Source: Gnetum montanum
Taxonomy: Eukaryota > Streptophyta > Gnetopsida > Gnetales > Gnetaceae
NCBI GenBank assembly: GCA_015680685.1
Contig: MNCI01034690.1
Span: forward strand, 124,777-188,776
Length of the DNA stretch: 64,000 nucleotides
Reading direction: 5' to 3'
In this document: positions 19,401 through 31,490 of the stretch, piece after piece
Layout of the letters: every line of letters starts with the position of its first letter
Numbering within the stretch: the stretch's first letter is position 1
Notes under the pieces: model-generated
What the model saw: the letters and a program-made list of their open reading frames with translations, nothing else
Told to the model about the DNA's origin: nothing
Database searches by the model: none
Translations under genes and position numbers: made by a program

Positions 19401-21610
19401 TAATACATAGAAAATAGTAATAAATTTTTAAGGAAAATAATCAAGGATGGAACATTAAAGTTTTATAAATTTAAAATCAAACTAAAAATTGAAAATGAGA
19501 ATTTGACACAAAATTAAAGCTAAGAAAAAGAAAAAATGAACGAGTTTTAAAATCAGAGAAGATGTAAGAGAAAATTTTGCTAGGTGTTAATAGTCATCAA
19601 GTGGGAATTCAAATTTCTCTAATTGTTAGATGATTTGGTACATACAATAATCTTGACTAAATATCGATGTAACTCAAAAGTCCAAAATTTTCTAATCATC
19701 AAGCCTAGATGGATAATAATTAAAGTTTTGGATACTTAAAATTTGAAGTGTGATCTTGTGTAGTTGAAGAAAAAATAGAAAGACAGGAAGAAACAAATCT
19801 AGAAAAGGCTCAAACCAAACATAGAAGCAAAGTTGCTACAATAGTGATGTTGGAATGTGCTTTGAGCAACAAGTGCTTGATGAGAATATATATAGAGTCC
19901 CATCTTACAAAGATAATTAAAACCTACTACATGCAATAATTAGTTTTCTTGGATTCCTTTAGTAGGCAATTACATTAGGGAATGATGTTCTGGATACTTG
20001 AATCTTCTTGAAAAAGCTGAGTAAGTATAGGGTTTAGGAGGTTCCTCAAGTTTAAGGATTTAGTAGAAGGACTAAATGCAATTTGAAAACAAGAGGGGTC
20101 CATTTTCTAGTGCAAACATCATGGTGTTGATGAAGCCATTCAAGAAGATGCTACTTGGAGGAGACAAGGACAAGGTTGAAGCAATGGACTAAGAAGCAAA
20201 AAGGATATTCTCAAGCACAAAGTTGTTGATAAAGTTGTAGTCGAATTTGCTATATATCACCGAGGTAGGATTCCCTAATGAAGTATATTTTAAGCTTAGC
20301 AAAAATAAAAAAATTTCTTCTGATGGTGTGGATGCCAAGAGAAGAAAGGGATATACTGATAAGCATTCAAGGGTTTTTTATGACACTTGGTAGATAGAAT
20401 ACCAATGTTCACAAAGTTAGAACCCTTGAAGAAGGATACATCTAAAATGTTGGTTGAGGTGCTAGATACAAAGGGAGTAATCTTGATGGTGGGATATTAA
20501 AAACCACACTAATTAAGAAGCTAGAAGAGGGAATTAGGCTAACATTTTCTATTTTTATGTAAGAGGATCTTATTGTGTATCGTTCTAGATTATCAAGATT
20601 ATATGTACATATTGAAAATCATAACTATTCATTTAACAATGTATTACATATATTAAAACTATTTTATTACTTAGTATTATTGAGATCAAGGCTTTATGCA
20701 TGCTTGGAACCTTTTTTGTATTAAATCTAATGGTAATTTTTAGGATTTAGGGTTTAGTAAATTTCATGGATAACTAAGTCCAGGCCTATGATAGAACCAT
20801 AGGCACACATCATGCTCAAAATGGATCCTACTAACCAAGAAGATTCTTTCTTAGTAACTTTCTTAGATATCAATCACTAGGAGTTTTGATTAATTCTTAT
20901 TAATGTACATTAACTACAATAAACATCAGCAAGAAAGGATACACTAGTCCAGGTAAATCTTACCCATCTTGTAGTATTTTTAGAATGTTAATTGATTAAG
21001 GTTATTTTTAGTTTCTTTGTAAGACTAGTAGCCATGAACTAAGTCATAGGACTTTTTCTCTTTTGGAACTTATCACTTATCTTACATAAGGCCCATATTT
21101 TGGTCAGTTTAAGAGATTTAGCATACTCATATAAGATTGTCTCATCCATATCTAACTAGTAAGTGTTAATACAAAGAGATTCATAGGGAAACTAATACTT
21201 AGTGGGGAATGTTGTGATGCCTTACTATGATAAGCCTCTCCTTAGGACATTGTTAGAGTATAGCCATGATGCAAAAGGATAACCCTACATCACTTGCAAA
21301 ATTGTAAAGGTATACATGTTACATTTTTGTCCAAGAGTTGGTATATTAGTTATATTCAAGTCAAAGTCATCTAGAAGTCCTCATGTCACTCATACATTAA
21401 GATAGTAATGTCAATTTAGCAAAATAAGCTATTATGGTTTTTTCAAATCTTGAAAAAACAAAGTTCATGAACCTAAAACCATGCCTAATGGATAGTACTA
21501 GTCAAGATAATTCTAATAGTACAAATTTAATCCTAATGAGACTTCTATTTTGGGAGATATCACCATTTAAAGTTTCTCATTATGCATGCCTTAATAAAAT
21601 AATAACATGT
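19401..21610. other. Stretch without recognisable genes
   Basis: AT-rich; short open frames only. A part near 20100-20560 keeps longish broken frames on the plus strand (for example IPMFTKLEPLKKDTSKMLVE) but I cannot assign it. A small AGGATTTAGGGTTTAG telomere-like piece occurs near 20742. Confidence 0.35.
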
Positions 21611-21614
21611 TAAT

Positions 21615-21785
21615 TAATTTTTTTAAAAAAATTTAGGATATGTAATTGAACCCAAAACCTTCCCTTACCGAAATCAAACTCTTACCCATATTTTGAGGGG
21701 TTGCAGTCAAACCCATAACCTCGAATTTACCAAGCCTAGCTCTTAACCATTGATGTGTCAACCATTAGAGTAAATCCTTCCAGTG
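21615..21785 (-). mobile_element. Possible tRNA-related SINE remnant
   Basis: Read on the minus strand, the segment starts GGATTTACTCTAATGG, has an A-box-like TGGTTAAGAGC, and about 30 bases later a B-box-like GGTTATGGGTTTGACTGC, ending in a T/A-rich tail (AAATTTTTTTAAAAAAATTA). Spacing and order suit a tRNA-derived Pol III promoter. No clean tRNA cloverleaf can be drawn, and no second copy is seen in the window. Confidence 0.3.
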
Positions 21786-21997
21786 TCTTTTACATATGCA
21801 TGTATCTATCTCTATATATATTATATAATAAAAATAATTATTAAAATATAAATAATAAATAATAAAGTAAAGAATATAAAATAAATAAATAAAAGTTTAT
21901 TAGTAGGGTTGTGCTTGTTTGTAAGTTGTGTCAGCTTGCCAAGGCTCATGTGGCCCTTACAAGGGGCCATGCAGTCCTCCTATGTCATATTGTGTCT

Positions 21998-22258
21998 TCA
22001 CCTATTGCCATAGACCATACTATTCACCACTAACGTTACTTTCCTCAAGTTTCCCTGCCTACCATCATTGTTGTCATCATTGCTTCTACCAAAACCCTTG
22101 CTAGGAAACTTGTCAAAAATTTCAGTAGTATGTGATGGCAATGAGTATTGATAGACACTAGTGGTGCTATAGGATCTTGTCTCCCTTGAAGTATTGTAGC
22201 CATCATTGGCATCATAGGATCCTACCTTCTTTGGTGAAATCACATGAGTCTTGATCAT
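21998..22258 (-). CDS. Unrecognised open frame, 86 codons
   Basis: A Met-initiated frame on the minus strand, rich in Ser, Asn, Asp and Tyr (for example SYDANDGYNTSRETRSYS), with no hydrophobic segment and no family I recognise. Nothing around it suggests a gene: no promoter or splice context is evident. It may be a fragment of a transposable element or chance. Confidence 0.15.
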   Translation of the reverse strand: MIKTHVISPKKVGSYDANDGYNTSRETRSYSTTSVYQYSLPSHTTEIFDKFPSKGFGRSNDDNNDGRQGNLRKVTLVVNSMVYGNR

Positions 22259-22559
22259 TGGTGAGATGAGATCATAGGATCAATGTGCTTACTTTAATCA
22301 TAGTAAACTAGGTTTTTTACAATCTTAATTGCTACCTAGTTATTACAGTAGATCATAATCATTTTAAGCACACTAATACTAGTTTCTATCAAAAGTTATC
22401 TGATTCATATTACATCCTAAATTGTTTATCATAGAACATGATATTTTGATTCCATAGAGGATAGTGATATGAATCTTCACTTATTACTCTTCTAACTAAT
22501 AGGATTACCATAAATTAGAATTATAATTCTTATCCTTGAGCTTCTATCAATGGTGTCAC

Positions 22560-23215
22560 TTTCCTAGTCTTCATTTGCATAAAATTCCATAACTCTTGAT
22601 GTATTGTAGGATTAGGAAGGTCACCTGCATATGATGATAATTTAGATTCTACATCACCACCACTAATTAATTAATGACATACCACATGTCAAGTGTTATA
22701 TTTATAATTTATCATGTTGTAATTATCTAATATTTATGTAGTGTATTTGGTCATAGAAAGTGTAGTTTCACTTGTCTTCTACATTAATTTCATTCCCAAA
22801 TAATAATGTGTCATGCCTAAATCTAAGATATTATTTTGTAATGATAGTTTCTTTTTGAATTGTTTCATGATTTTAAGCTTCATTATTGCTATGACTACAT
22901 CCTCCATATGCAATACTAGTATAATTTGTAATGTGGTTTTTTCTTTAAGAACATACAGATTACCATCTTTTTAGAATACTTCAAATTTGTAGTCGATTAA
23001 GATTGTTTGATCTTCTGATATCAAACTCTAGAAGCTTGTTTTAAGCCATAAAATACCTTTGATAGTCTACATACTAACTTTTGATCCTTTATAGATCCTT
23101 CAAGTTGCCCCATGTATATCTCTTCTTATAATTGATCATATAAGAAGGATGAATTAACATTGGTTTAATGAATTTTCCATTTCATATTGCTAAATAAGGA
23201 AATTATTATTTCAAA
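22560..23215 (-). pseudogene. Ty1/copia reverse transcriptase remnant
   Basis: On the minus strand, about 23150-22990 translates to EEIYMGQLEGSIKDQKLVCR followed by LSKVFYGLKQAS (the YGLKQA motif lies near 23031-23058), the diagnostic copia RT pattern E-E-I-Y-M-x-Q-P-E-G-F...C-x-L-x-K-x-x-Y-G-L-K-Q-A-P-R. Further on come LVLHMEDVVIA, at the place of the YVDD catalytic motif (the two aspartates are not kept as DD), and HYYLGMKLM, matching the YFLG(M)E motif. Stops and frameshifts interrupt it throughout. It lies beside a Penelope-like RT on the same strand, but the two are different element classes. Confidence 0.75.
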
Positions 23216-23419
23216 AATGACCATACAAGTAGTGGATTCCAAAGATTATTTGAAATTTATGTCTTTTGTTGAGAAAATGGTACAGGGACACCTCTTTTGA
23301 TCTTCTTTTTCCTTTCCAACATCTGTATTTTTGTAGGTTTTGGCCTTTGCCTAGATCTAGACTCTTAGAAGATGTATCCTGGAAGATAGAGGATGTCTAA
23401 TTTAAGTTGAGAGCTTGTA

Positions 23420-24335
23420 GGGGACATCTAGAAATTTTGATACAAAAATGCATGAGACATCTCAAATGTTAGTGAGATGAATCTTGTGAAGCACTCCAAA
23501 TGCCAAAGGCATCATCAATGTACTTTTCGTAATACAAAAGGTGATAGGAGCCTGGCATAGAGAAAACTCGTTTCTCCAAGTGACATAGAAACGAGCAAGC
23601 ATAGACAATGGCAAAGTTGCTACCCATGGCAATGCCTTGAATCTATTTATAGAAGACCCCATTGAACTCCAAAAAATGATCTTGAAGGATCAAAGTGGCA
23701 AGCTCCATGATGGCATTAATGTAAAAGACTGCAAATCAAAATGGTTATCATGAAAATATGACTCAACCATAGTGCTAAGAGCAGCAAGGCCATGATCCAT
23801 GGGAATGCTAGGATAGAGAGATTCTATATTAAAGGTGAAAAGTAACGCATTTTGAGGTATGACTCTAGAGTGGAGGTCATGGATCAAGGCTGAAGAGTCT
23901 AAAAGATGATATGGTTGAGAGTAGAGGATGGGGAAAAGTAGGTAATAAAGCAACTGGGAGGGTAGCTCTAGCAAATGCCCTAAATATGAGTAGATAGGAT
24001 GACTAATGAGAATAGGTTTATAGATTTTAGGGGTCAGGTAGAAAATACAAGGTTTAGCAGCTGAGACTTTCAAGAAGGGACCCTTAAAATTAGAAAAAAC
24101 ATATGGGAAGTAACTGATTACAGAGAAAAGTTAATAAGGACTTCCCATGGAACAACATCCACTTGTTGGTAGACATCAGGATTTGACAATTGTCTAATGG
24201 TCTCTTGATAGTACCAAGAGAAGCCTGCAACGTACATACCTAGTTTTTTGTTAGCAAGATGAACCACAATGCTCTGATCTTTCTGGAGTTTATAAAGAGC
24301 TCCAAGAAGATGTCAAGGAAGCAGCAGTGTAAACC
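23420..24335 (-). pseudogene. Penelope-like element reverse transcriptase remnant
   Basis: Read on the minus strand in order: ANKKLGMYVAGFSWYYQETI (about 24270), the motif FYLTPKIYKP (24014-24050; the family usually has LPKIHKP), a long segment ending FTFNIESLYPSIPMDHGLAA (about 23790-23850; family D-[VI]-x-S-L-Y-x-x-I-P), then IQGIAMGSNFAIVYA (about 23600), and the catalytic box YYEKYIDDAFGIW (YIDD at 23511-23522). This order and the combination LPK-[IH]-KP, SLYTxIP, GxAMGxxxAP and YIDD-FGIW are characteristic of Penelope-like RTs, not of LTR or L1 elements. Two or more frameshifts and a stop in the FYKQIQG region show it is dead. A GIY-YIG endonuclease is not recognisable downstream (23420-23210). 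Confidence 0.8.
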
Positions 24336-24349
24336 CTAAACCCTAAACA

Positions 24350-25010
24350 TTAAAGCTAGAGTAGGTTTACTCCAACATTAAAATCACATTCCAAATTAGA
24401 AATCTATATATTAATAAACAAGCTTATCTTCAATTATACAAAGAGAAGATTACAATAGAATTCATAAACCCACAAAACACACAAATAGGACCTCTCTCAT
24501 ACTCAAAAAATGTTGTAGAACATGAGGTTATACAATCACATAGTTGTTTTTCTTAATGCAAGATACAATTAAGAGAGTTTCTCCCATAACCTAGGACTTA
24601 AATCTCAACTCAGAAGACAAAAGACACTAAGCAAACACTTAATTGACCAAGAGTTGCAAACACACTCATGCACTCTTCATATATACTCTCTTGACATCTT
24701 ATAATATCTCAATCACATCTTTCTATGTCATAACATAAAATACAATTGTCAAGAGAAATCTCTTGATAGTACCAAGTACAAAAGAAATCTCTAGAAAAGC
24801 TTCTTCAAGCTCAACTTGAAGATCCTTCACTATTTTCCATATTTTTCCAACTTGTCTTAATTTTTTCTAAACTTGGAATGGTAATTTTAGAAGTTTTCCT
24901 GCCTATTGAAGTCATCTATGGCCTTTCCAAAACTTCTTGGAATCATGTGAGATGTCTTGAATGTAGTTGAGACATCTCTCCTACTTGGGATGAACATAAA
25001 GATGTTTATT
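24350..25010 (+). repeat. Dispersed repeat, copy 1 (partner 41125-41810)
   Basis: It starts GAGTAGGTTTACTCCAAC immediately after a short CCCTAAA run and runs through CTCTCATACTC, CTCTTGACATCT and CTCAAGCTCAACTTGAAGAT, ending in the GAGACATCTC part. The copy at 41125 keeps the same order. No coding capacity is seen. It could be part of an LTR, but ends and target duplications were not identified. Confidence 0.7.
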
Positions 25011-26100
25011 TTGAGGTCCAAAACCTGTAGGTACCACCAAAAAACTCTCCATACACCCTAGAACCCCCTAAACTTATTAAAATATTTCCAAAATGCTCTT
25101 AAGCATGCCAAAACTCTAGGAAAATATACCATCATTGGAGATATGTTACATTGGTCTATTTGATGTCTACATTAGCATCCTCTATTTCAGAAGGACTCTT
25201 GATTCCCACACAAGAGACCCTTACACTTTCCCCCTCACATAGGCCAAGATTCACATACCAACCAAAATTCACAATCCAAAATTTATTTCACAAATACTAC
25301 ACACAACATTATGTATGCATGACACACATACAAACATTAGCATAATTTTCTGCTTACATCATATGAAGAATTACATGAAAGAATATTGGATCTGGTCTTT
25401 TCTCTCAAAGAGCATCAAATCCCATGTGTTTTTTTCCATGCTAGGTGTCACCCCACCTATGTTGGCTAGTGTGGGTCTAGTGTGGATGCCCAAAGAAACC
25501 TCTTTTTTGACATAAAACAACCTCAAAACAGCCTCCCTCAAGCCCACCTATCAACTTTGTAGCCTCTTACCATGTTCTACTAATGCCTAAAATAGGCAAA
25601 ATCTAACCCTAACTAATCCACATTAACCATGTTTTACCACATATTTTCCACCTTGATAGATTTGGCCTTGTTCCATTAAGTTTTAACTTAAGTTGACCTT
25701 GTATGCCTCATAGACTTTCATTATCATCATTTGGTTGTTAGTCAATTTTGTTCCATGCTATTTGGCCTTTGTTTCACCTTATTTGCCTTATAGCCTTTCT
25801 CATGACCTCTATTAACCATGCTTTGACATTGATTTGATGTGTTTTGACCCACCTTTGCTTTATTGTTAGAGTGTTTTCACTATTTTTACAATATTTTATT
25901 ATGTAGGTGCCACTTGATGTGCTTCTATTGTCATGCAAGATTGAGCTAGGAGAATGAGGGACCAAATTTAACTAGCCTTAAAGCCTAAATGGGTCCCTCT
26001 CATGATGTTGTTAGACCAAGTTGACCTTATGTATCCAAACCCTTGCAATGCAACATCAAAATCCACTCACGTGAGATGTTATATGCATGATGCACATTTC
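25011..26100. other. Stretch without recognisable genes
   Basis: AT-rich with several TTGGCCTTGTTTCACC-like phrases repeated between 25620 and 25800, suggesting faint short repeats. No domain, RNA gene or boundary is recognised. Confidence 0.35.
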
Positions 26101-26101
26101 A

Positions 26102-26107
<6 letters not shown>

Positions 26108-26145
<38 letters not shown>

Positions 26146-26193
26146 NNNNNNNNNNAGAGAGAGAGAGAGAGAGAGTGTGTGTGTGTGTGTGTG
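26108..26193. repeat. GA then TG microsatellite with an assembly gap
   Basis: About 19 GA units (26108-26145), ten Ns (26146-26155), further GA units to 26175, then about nine TG units to 26193. The true length is unknown because of the gap. Open frames of Arg-Glu repeats across it are artefacts. Confidence 0.95.
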
Positions 26194-26194
26194 C

Positions 26195-26735
26195 ATTTTC
26201 ATGAGTTATTTTTTATTGGGGGGTTCTACACTAGAGTCACCTACGCTCAACATTGGGGGGTTTTATTTTTTATTGGGGGGTTCTACACTAGAGTCACCTA
26301 CACTCAACATTGGGGGGTTTAGCTCTTGAAGCCTTAGCATGGCCCCTACAGCCCTCATCATGGCTTATGCAATCCCAATATTGCTATTAGAGTATAGTAG
26401 TCCCAGCATTGCTCCAACAGCCCTTGACATTACTCTAGCAACCTTGGCATTGCTCCATCAACCCCAACCCTACTCTTACCCAACATTGCTCCAATAACCT
26501 AGTGTTGCTCCCAAAACCTTATCATTACTCCAACAGCCTTATGTTGCTTTTGCAACCCCCAATGTTGTTCCTAAAAAGGCCAGCAAGGGTGAAGAAGCTA
26601 GCGTGGGTGAAATTTCCATTTACTATTTTTAGTGACTAGAATGGTTTTGGTGCCTTGGGGGCATAAAACTTTACTATAAATAGAAACCATGTTGGATTTC
26701 AACACTTGTTATACCTACATGTGACATCAATCTAT
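26195..26735 (+). repeat. Dispersed repeat, copy 1 (partner 47900-48345), with a 57-bp tandem duplication
   Basis: The segment shares with 47900-48345 the phrases GAGTCACCTACGCTCAACAT, GTTTAGCTCTTGAAGCC, CCCAGCATTGCTCCAACAGC and CACCTACATGTGA. Inside it, 26207-26263 and 26264-26320 are a near-perfect 57-base direct duplication (one difference, ACG versus ACA). At 48 kb the repeat leads into a gypsy gag remnant, so it is probably the leader or LTR end of that element. Here the gag is absent. Confidence 0.75.
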
Positions 26736-27365
26736 TAGCAATTAGGACAAAAATTTGCAGCCAAAATTATGACCATGAATCCTATTTAAACCAAGCGTAA
26801 ACACCATGAAAGGGTTCCACCACTTTGGCATCTAAAAGTATAGAGAACTTAGCACAAATGTAAGGCTTTTGGAGATATTCCAACATGGAATCTACAACTA
26901 TTTTAACTACTTTTTAACATCTAAGATTATGTGAATGTAGGCATTAAGACTCCCAGCATGGCTCCTTTATGGCACAAAATCACCTCACACATCTTACACC
27001 CTCTACCATTATCACTGCAAATTTGGTGAAGTGAATAGTAAGGTGTTGTAGTTTCAAGAGTCATGGAGCACCTAGATTGTGGAGCTTACTATGTTGTCCA
27101 AAGCTACCAACTTCAATAGACTCCAAACCCCCATTGAAGTGAGTCCTTTGCATCCCCAAGGACCATTTGCACACATTTAGAACTTTCTTTATTTGATTAT
27201 AATAAAGTTTACAGTTCTATTTATTGTGCAAATTAGTGTAGATTTATTTTAGGCTAGAGATGCATTATATTTTATTTCAGTTACCCTCATTTACACTCTC
27301 TAAGTTCCTTGGTAATTGGCCAAACCATTCAGGGTACCTCAAATTCTCTTTCTCAAAAGCCATTC
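26736..27365. other. Spacer without recognisable genes
   Basis: No motif or repeat recognised except that the last part (from about 27340) leads into the 186-bp units. Confidence 0.4.
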
Positions 27366-28105
27366 GGATTTGGCATTAAAGCTATTTTGAATAGAACTTT
27401 TGGTTTTTCAACAACCAAATTTCTCAGGTGCCACACCCTAAAAGCCTAAACTTTAAAACTCAAACCCCTAAAATACTAAAAATTGAAAACCCAAAACACT
27501 AAACAATAAACCCACAAACATAAATTTGAAATCATAACCTCAAAACTATTTGGATTTGGCATTAAAGCTATTTTGCATAGAACTTTTGGTTTTTCAACCA
27601 CCAAATTTCTCAGGTGCCACACCCTAAAAGCCTAAACTTTAAAACTCAAACCCCTAAAATACTAAAAATTGAAAACCCAAAACACTAAACAATAAACCCA
27701 CAAACATAAATTTGAAATCATAACCTCAAAACTATTTGGATTTGGCATTAAAGCTATTTTGCATAGAACTTTTGGTTTTTCAACCACCAAATTTCTCAGG
27801 TGCCACACCCTAAAAGCCTAAACTTTAAAACTCAAACCCCTAAAATACTAAAAATTGAAAACCCAAAACACTAAACAATAAACCCACAAACATAAATTTG
27901 AAATCATAACCTCAAAACTATTTGGATTTGGCATTAAAGCTATTTTGCATAGAACTTTTGGTTTTTCAACCACCAAATTTCTCAGGTGCCACACCCTAAA
28001 AGCCTAAACTTTAAAACTCAAACCCCTAAAATACTAAAAATTGAAAACCCAAAACACTAAACAATAAACCCACAAACATAAATTCAAAATCATAACCTCA
28101 AAACC
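27366..28105. repeat. Four near-identical 186-bp tandem units, half telomere-like
   Basis: GGATTTGGCATTAAAGCTAT recurs at 27366, 27552, 27738 and 27924, exactly 186 bases apart each time. Each unit has a unique half (with CTTTTGGTTTTTCAACCACC and TTTCTCAGGTGCCACAC) and a half made of CCCTAAA-like heptamers (CCTAAAATACTAAAAATTG and similar). The copies differ at very few positions, mainly in the first and at the end of the last. This contrasts sharply with the strongly decayed array that follows. Confidence 0.95.
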
Positions 28106-31100
28106 TTGAATAGTATAAAACCCAAAATCCTAAAACCTAAACCCTAACCCAAAAACACTAAAACCTAAAAAACCTAAACCCTAAACCCAATAAACCTTAA
28201 ATAGAAAACCTTAGATGAAAAAACCTAAACACTAAACCCTATATCCTAAAAACCATAAAATCCAAAAAGCCAAAACCCTAAAAACCTAAAAACACCCTAA
28301 ACCCTAAATTCTAAAAATGCAAAACCAAAAAAGCATAAAATTCTAAAACCCTAAAAACACTAAATTCTAAATCCTAAACTCTAAACCTTAAAACCTAAAA
28401 TCCTACAACTTTAAAACCAAAAATCCTAAAGCCTAAATTCTAATCCATAAAACTAAAAACCTAAACCCTAAATCCTAATGTCAAAATGCTAAATACTAAA
28501 CAATAAACCCTATAACTCCAAAACCCACAACAATAAAAATACAAAATCAAAAACCTAAACCCTAAAACCTAAAACCCAAAAATCCTAAATCCTAAAACCC
28601 TAAACCTAAAGTGTATATGTCCAAATCCCAAAACCCTAAAAATCCAAAATCCAAAACCTAAATGCTAAAATGTAAAAATCCTAAAATTTTAAATCCAAAA
28701 CCCAAAATCCAAAGCTCAAAAACCTAAAAACTTAATACACAAAAAGTAAAAATAAAAACGCTAAACCCTATTAACCCAAAATTCAAAACATTGTAAACTC
28801 AAAACTCAAAAACTGAAATCCTAAAACCCTAAACACTACACCTTATAAACCCAAAATCCTAAAAACCTTAAACCCTATATACCCTATACCCTAAACAATA
28901 AATTCTAAAATGCTAAAATCCTAAATATTAAACCCGAAAGTCTAAAGTCCTAAAAACCTAAAACCTAAATCCAAAATACAAAATCCTAAACACACAAACC
29001 TAAATGCAAAAACATAAATCCTAAAGCCTAAACCCTAAACATTATAAACCCAAAACCCTAAATACCCAAAAGCATAAACCAAAAAATATAAACCCTAAAC
29101 CTAAAACTCAAAATCCAATATTCTAAAACCCTAAAGCCCAAAATCCAAAATCCTATAAATCCAAAATCCAAAACCCAAAAATCAAAATCCTAAACATTAA
29201 ACCCAAAAACATAAATCCTAAACCATATACCCTAAATCTAAAGCCAAAAATCCTAAACTTTAAACCTTAAATCTTAAACCCTAAACCTTATTAACCTTAA
29301 AACCCTAAATCCAAAACCCTTAATCCTTAAGAAACTAAAATCCTAAACGCTAATGCCTAAACCAAAAACCTAAACCTAGAATCATAAACCCGAAACCTTA
29401 AACACTAAAAACCGTAAAATCCTAACCCAAACCCCAAAAGAAAAATTTTTTAAAAACCTTAAAATCTTAAAAACGATAAACCATAAACCCTATAGTCCAA
29501 AAGCCATACACCCTAAAACATAAAACCTAAACCCTAATTCATATATAGATTTTAAACCCTAAATCCTATAAATCCTAAATCTAAATATAAAATTCTAAAC
29601 CCCAAACCCTAAAAATTCTAAATCCTAAATACAAAACCCTAAACCCTAAAAATTTTAAATCCTAAATATAAAATTCTAAGACCTATACCCTAAAAATTCT
29701 AAACCCTATAAATCTTAAATTCTAAATACAAAAATCTAAACAGTAAAACATGAATGATAAAAACCCAAAATCCAAAACCCTTGAAACTTAAAACCCTAAA
29801 AGTCTGAAAACCAAAAATGTAAATTATAAACACTAAATACTAAAATAGCTAAAACCTGAAATCCTAAACCGTAAAACACTAAAAACCTAAAACCCTAAAT
29901 CCTAAAATTTAAACCTTAAATCCTAAATGCTAGCCCCTAAGACATATAAAAGAAAAACCCAAACTTCTAAACCCTATAAAGCCTAAACCTAGAAATGTAA
30001 ACTCTAAACGTTAAAGCTAGAAACCAAAATCCTAAATCGTAAACCATAAGCCCTAAACCATAAATTCTAAAATCTAAACGTTATAAATTGAAAACGCAAA
30101 ATCCCAAGATCCCAAGAACTTAAACCATTAAACCCAAACAATAAATCCTAATCCCTAAACCTTATAAATCCAAAACTAAAACCCTAAACCTAATAGCAAA
30201 AACCATAAATCATTAAGCCCAAAATGAAAAGCTACAAGCCAAAAACTTTACACTCCTAAAAACCTAAAACACGTAAAACCCTAAACCTTAAACCCTAAGA
30301 AGCCTAAAATCCAAAATGCAAAGTTCTAAAATTCTGAAACCCTAAATATCCTAAACCTTAAACTCTAAATACTTTAAACCTAAATTCCAAAAACATCCAA
30401 ACTCCAAAAACGTACACCCTAAACCCTAATGTCTAAATCCTAAAGCCTAAACACTAATCCCATAACCCTAAACCCTGTATATCCAAAATCCTAAAATCTT
30501 GAGATCCTAAACTAGAGAAACCTAATTCATAATTCCTAAATGCTAGAAATCATAAAACCGTAAACCTGAAAAGTAAAATACTAAAACACTAAAAACCCTA
30601 AACCCTAATAGAAAACCCTTAACCTTTTACCCAAAAACCTGAACACCAAAAAAATCCTACACCCTAACCCTTAAACTCTATACACTAAAAACCCTAAACC
30701 CTAAAACCCACTTAAAACCTAAACAATAAAACCTTGAACCCTAAAAACCCTAAAACCATAAACTATAAACCAAAATATTAAAGCCTAAACTCTAAATCCT
30801 AAACCCTAAACTCCATATCCTAAATCCCAAACCATAAAATCTAAACTTGGATTTCTCAAAACCCAAAAATCCGAAAACCTAAACCATAAAACAAAATCCT
30901 AAAATCTTGAAAATCTAAAATGCTAAATCCTAAACCATATAAACCCAAAATTGAAAGGCCAAAAAATGAAAAAAGAATCCTAAACTCAAATACTTAAATT
31001 CTAAATCCTAAACCCTAAACCCTTAAAAGCTTAAAACCTTAAAACCCAAAAAGGAAAACCCTAAACCAAAAACCTTAAGCCTAAAGCTTAAACCCTTGAT

Positions 31101-31490
31101 ACCTTAAAGTCAAAAAAGTAAAACCCTAAGACCCTAAAAACCTTAAACCTTAAACATAAAATCCTAAATCTTAAACAATAAATTGTAAACCTTATATGCC
31201 CAAAAGCTAAAACCCTCAAAAGCGAATACCATAACCTCAAAAATGTAAATCCTAAATTTGTAAAAAGCATAAAGCCATAAGCCTCTTACCTTAAATCTTA
31301 AACACTAAATCCTAAATCCTATAAACCTAGAAAGCTAACCCATAAACCTTAAAAACACTAATTAATAAATTCAAAAATATAAATTATAAAACCTAATTAC
31401 TAAATCCTAAATTTTAAACCCTAAACATTATAAACCCAAAACCCTATAAGCCCAAAATCCTAAATCCTATATTCTAAATAATAAACCCAC
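28090..31490. repeat. Degenerate telomere-like array, C-rich strand, 3.4 kb
   Basis: Continuous CCCTAAA-like sequence with units of 7 or 8 bases (CCTAAAA is common) and many substitutions. Perfect runs rarely exceed two units. The strand is uniform: C-rich on plus. Short open frames within it (for example 31088-31270 on the minus strand) only reflect the scarcity of stop codons in such repeats. Confidence 0.92.

Noticed and set aside
26002-26329. Arg-Glu repeat proteins across the GA microsatellite
   Set aside because: The frames run through a dinucleotide repeat and an N gap.
27366-28105. CRISPR-like array
   Set aside because: The 186-bp units are repeated whole, with no short repeat/variable spacer alternation, and the context is plant nuclear DNA.
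31088-31270. Open frame in the telomere-like array
   Set aside because: CCCTAAA-type repeats give long stop-poor frames on one strand by composition alone.
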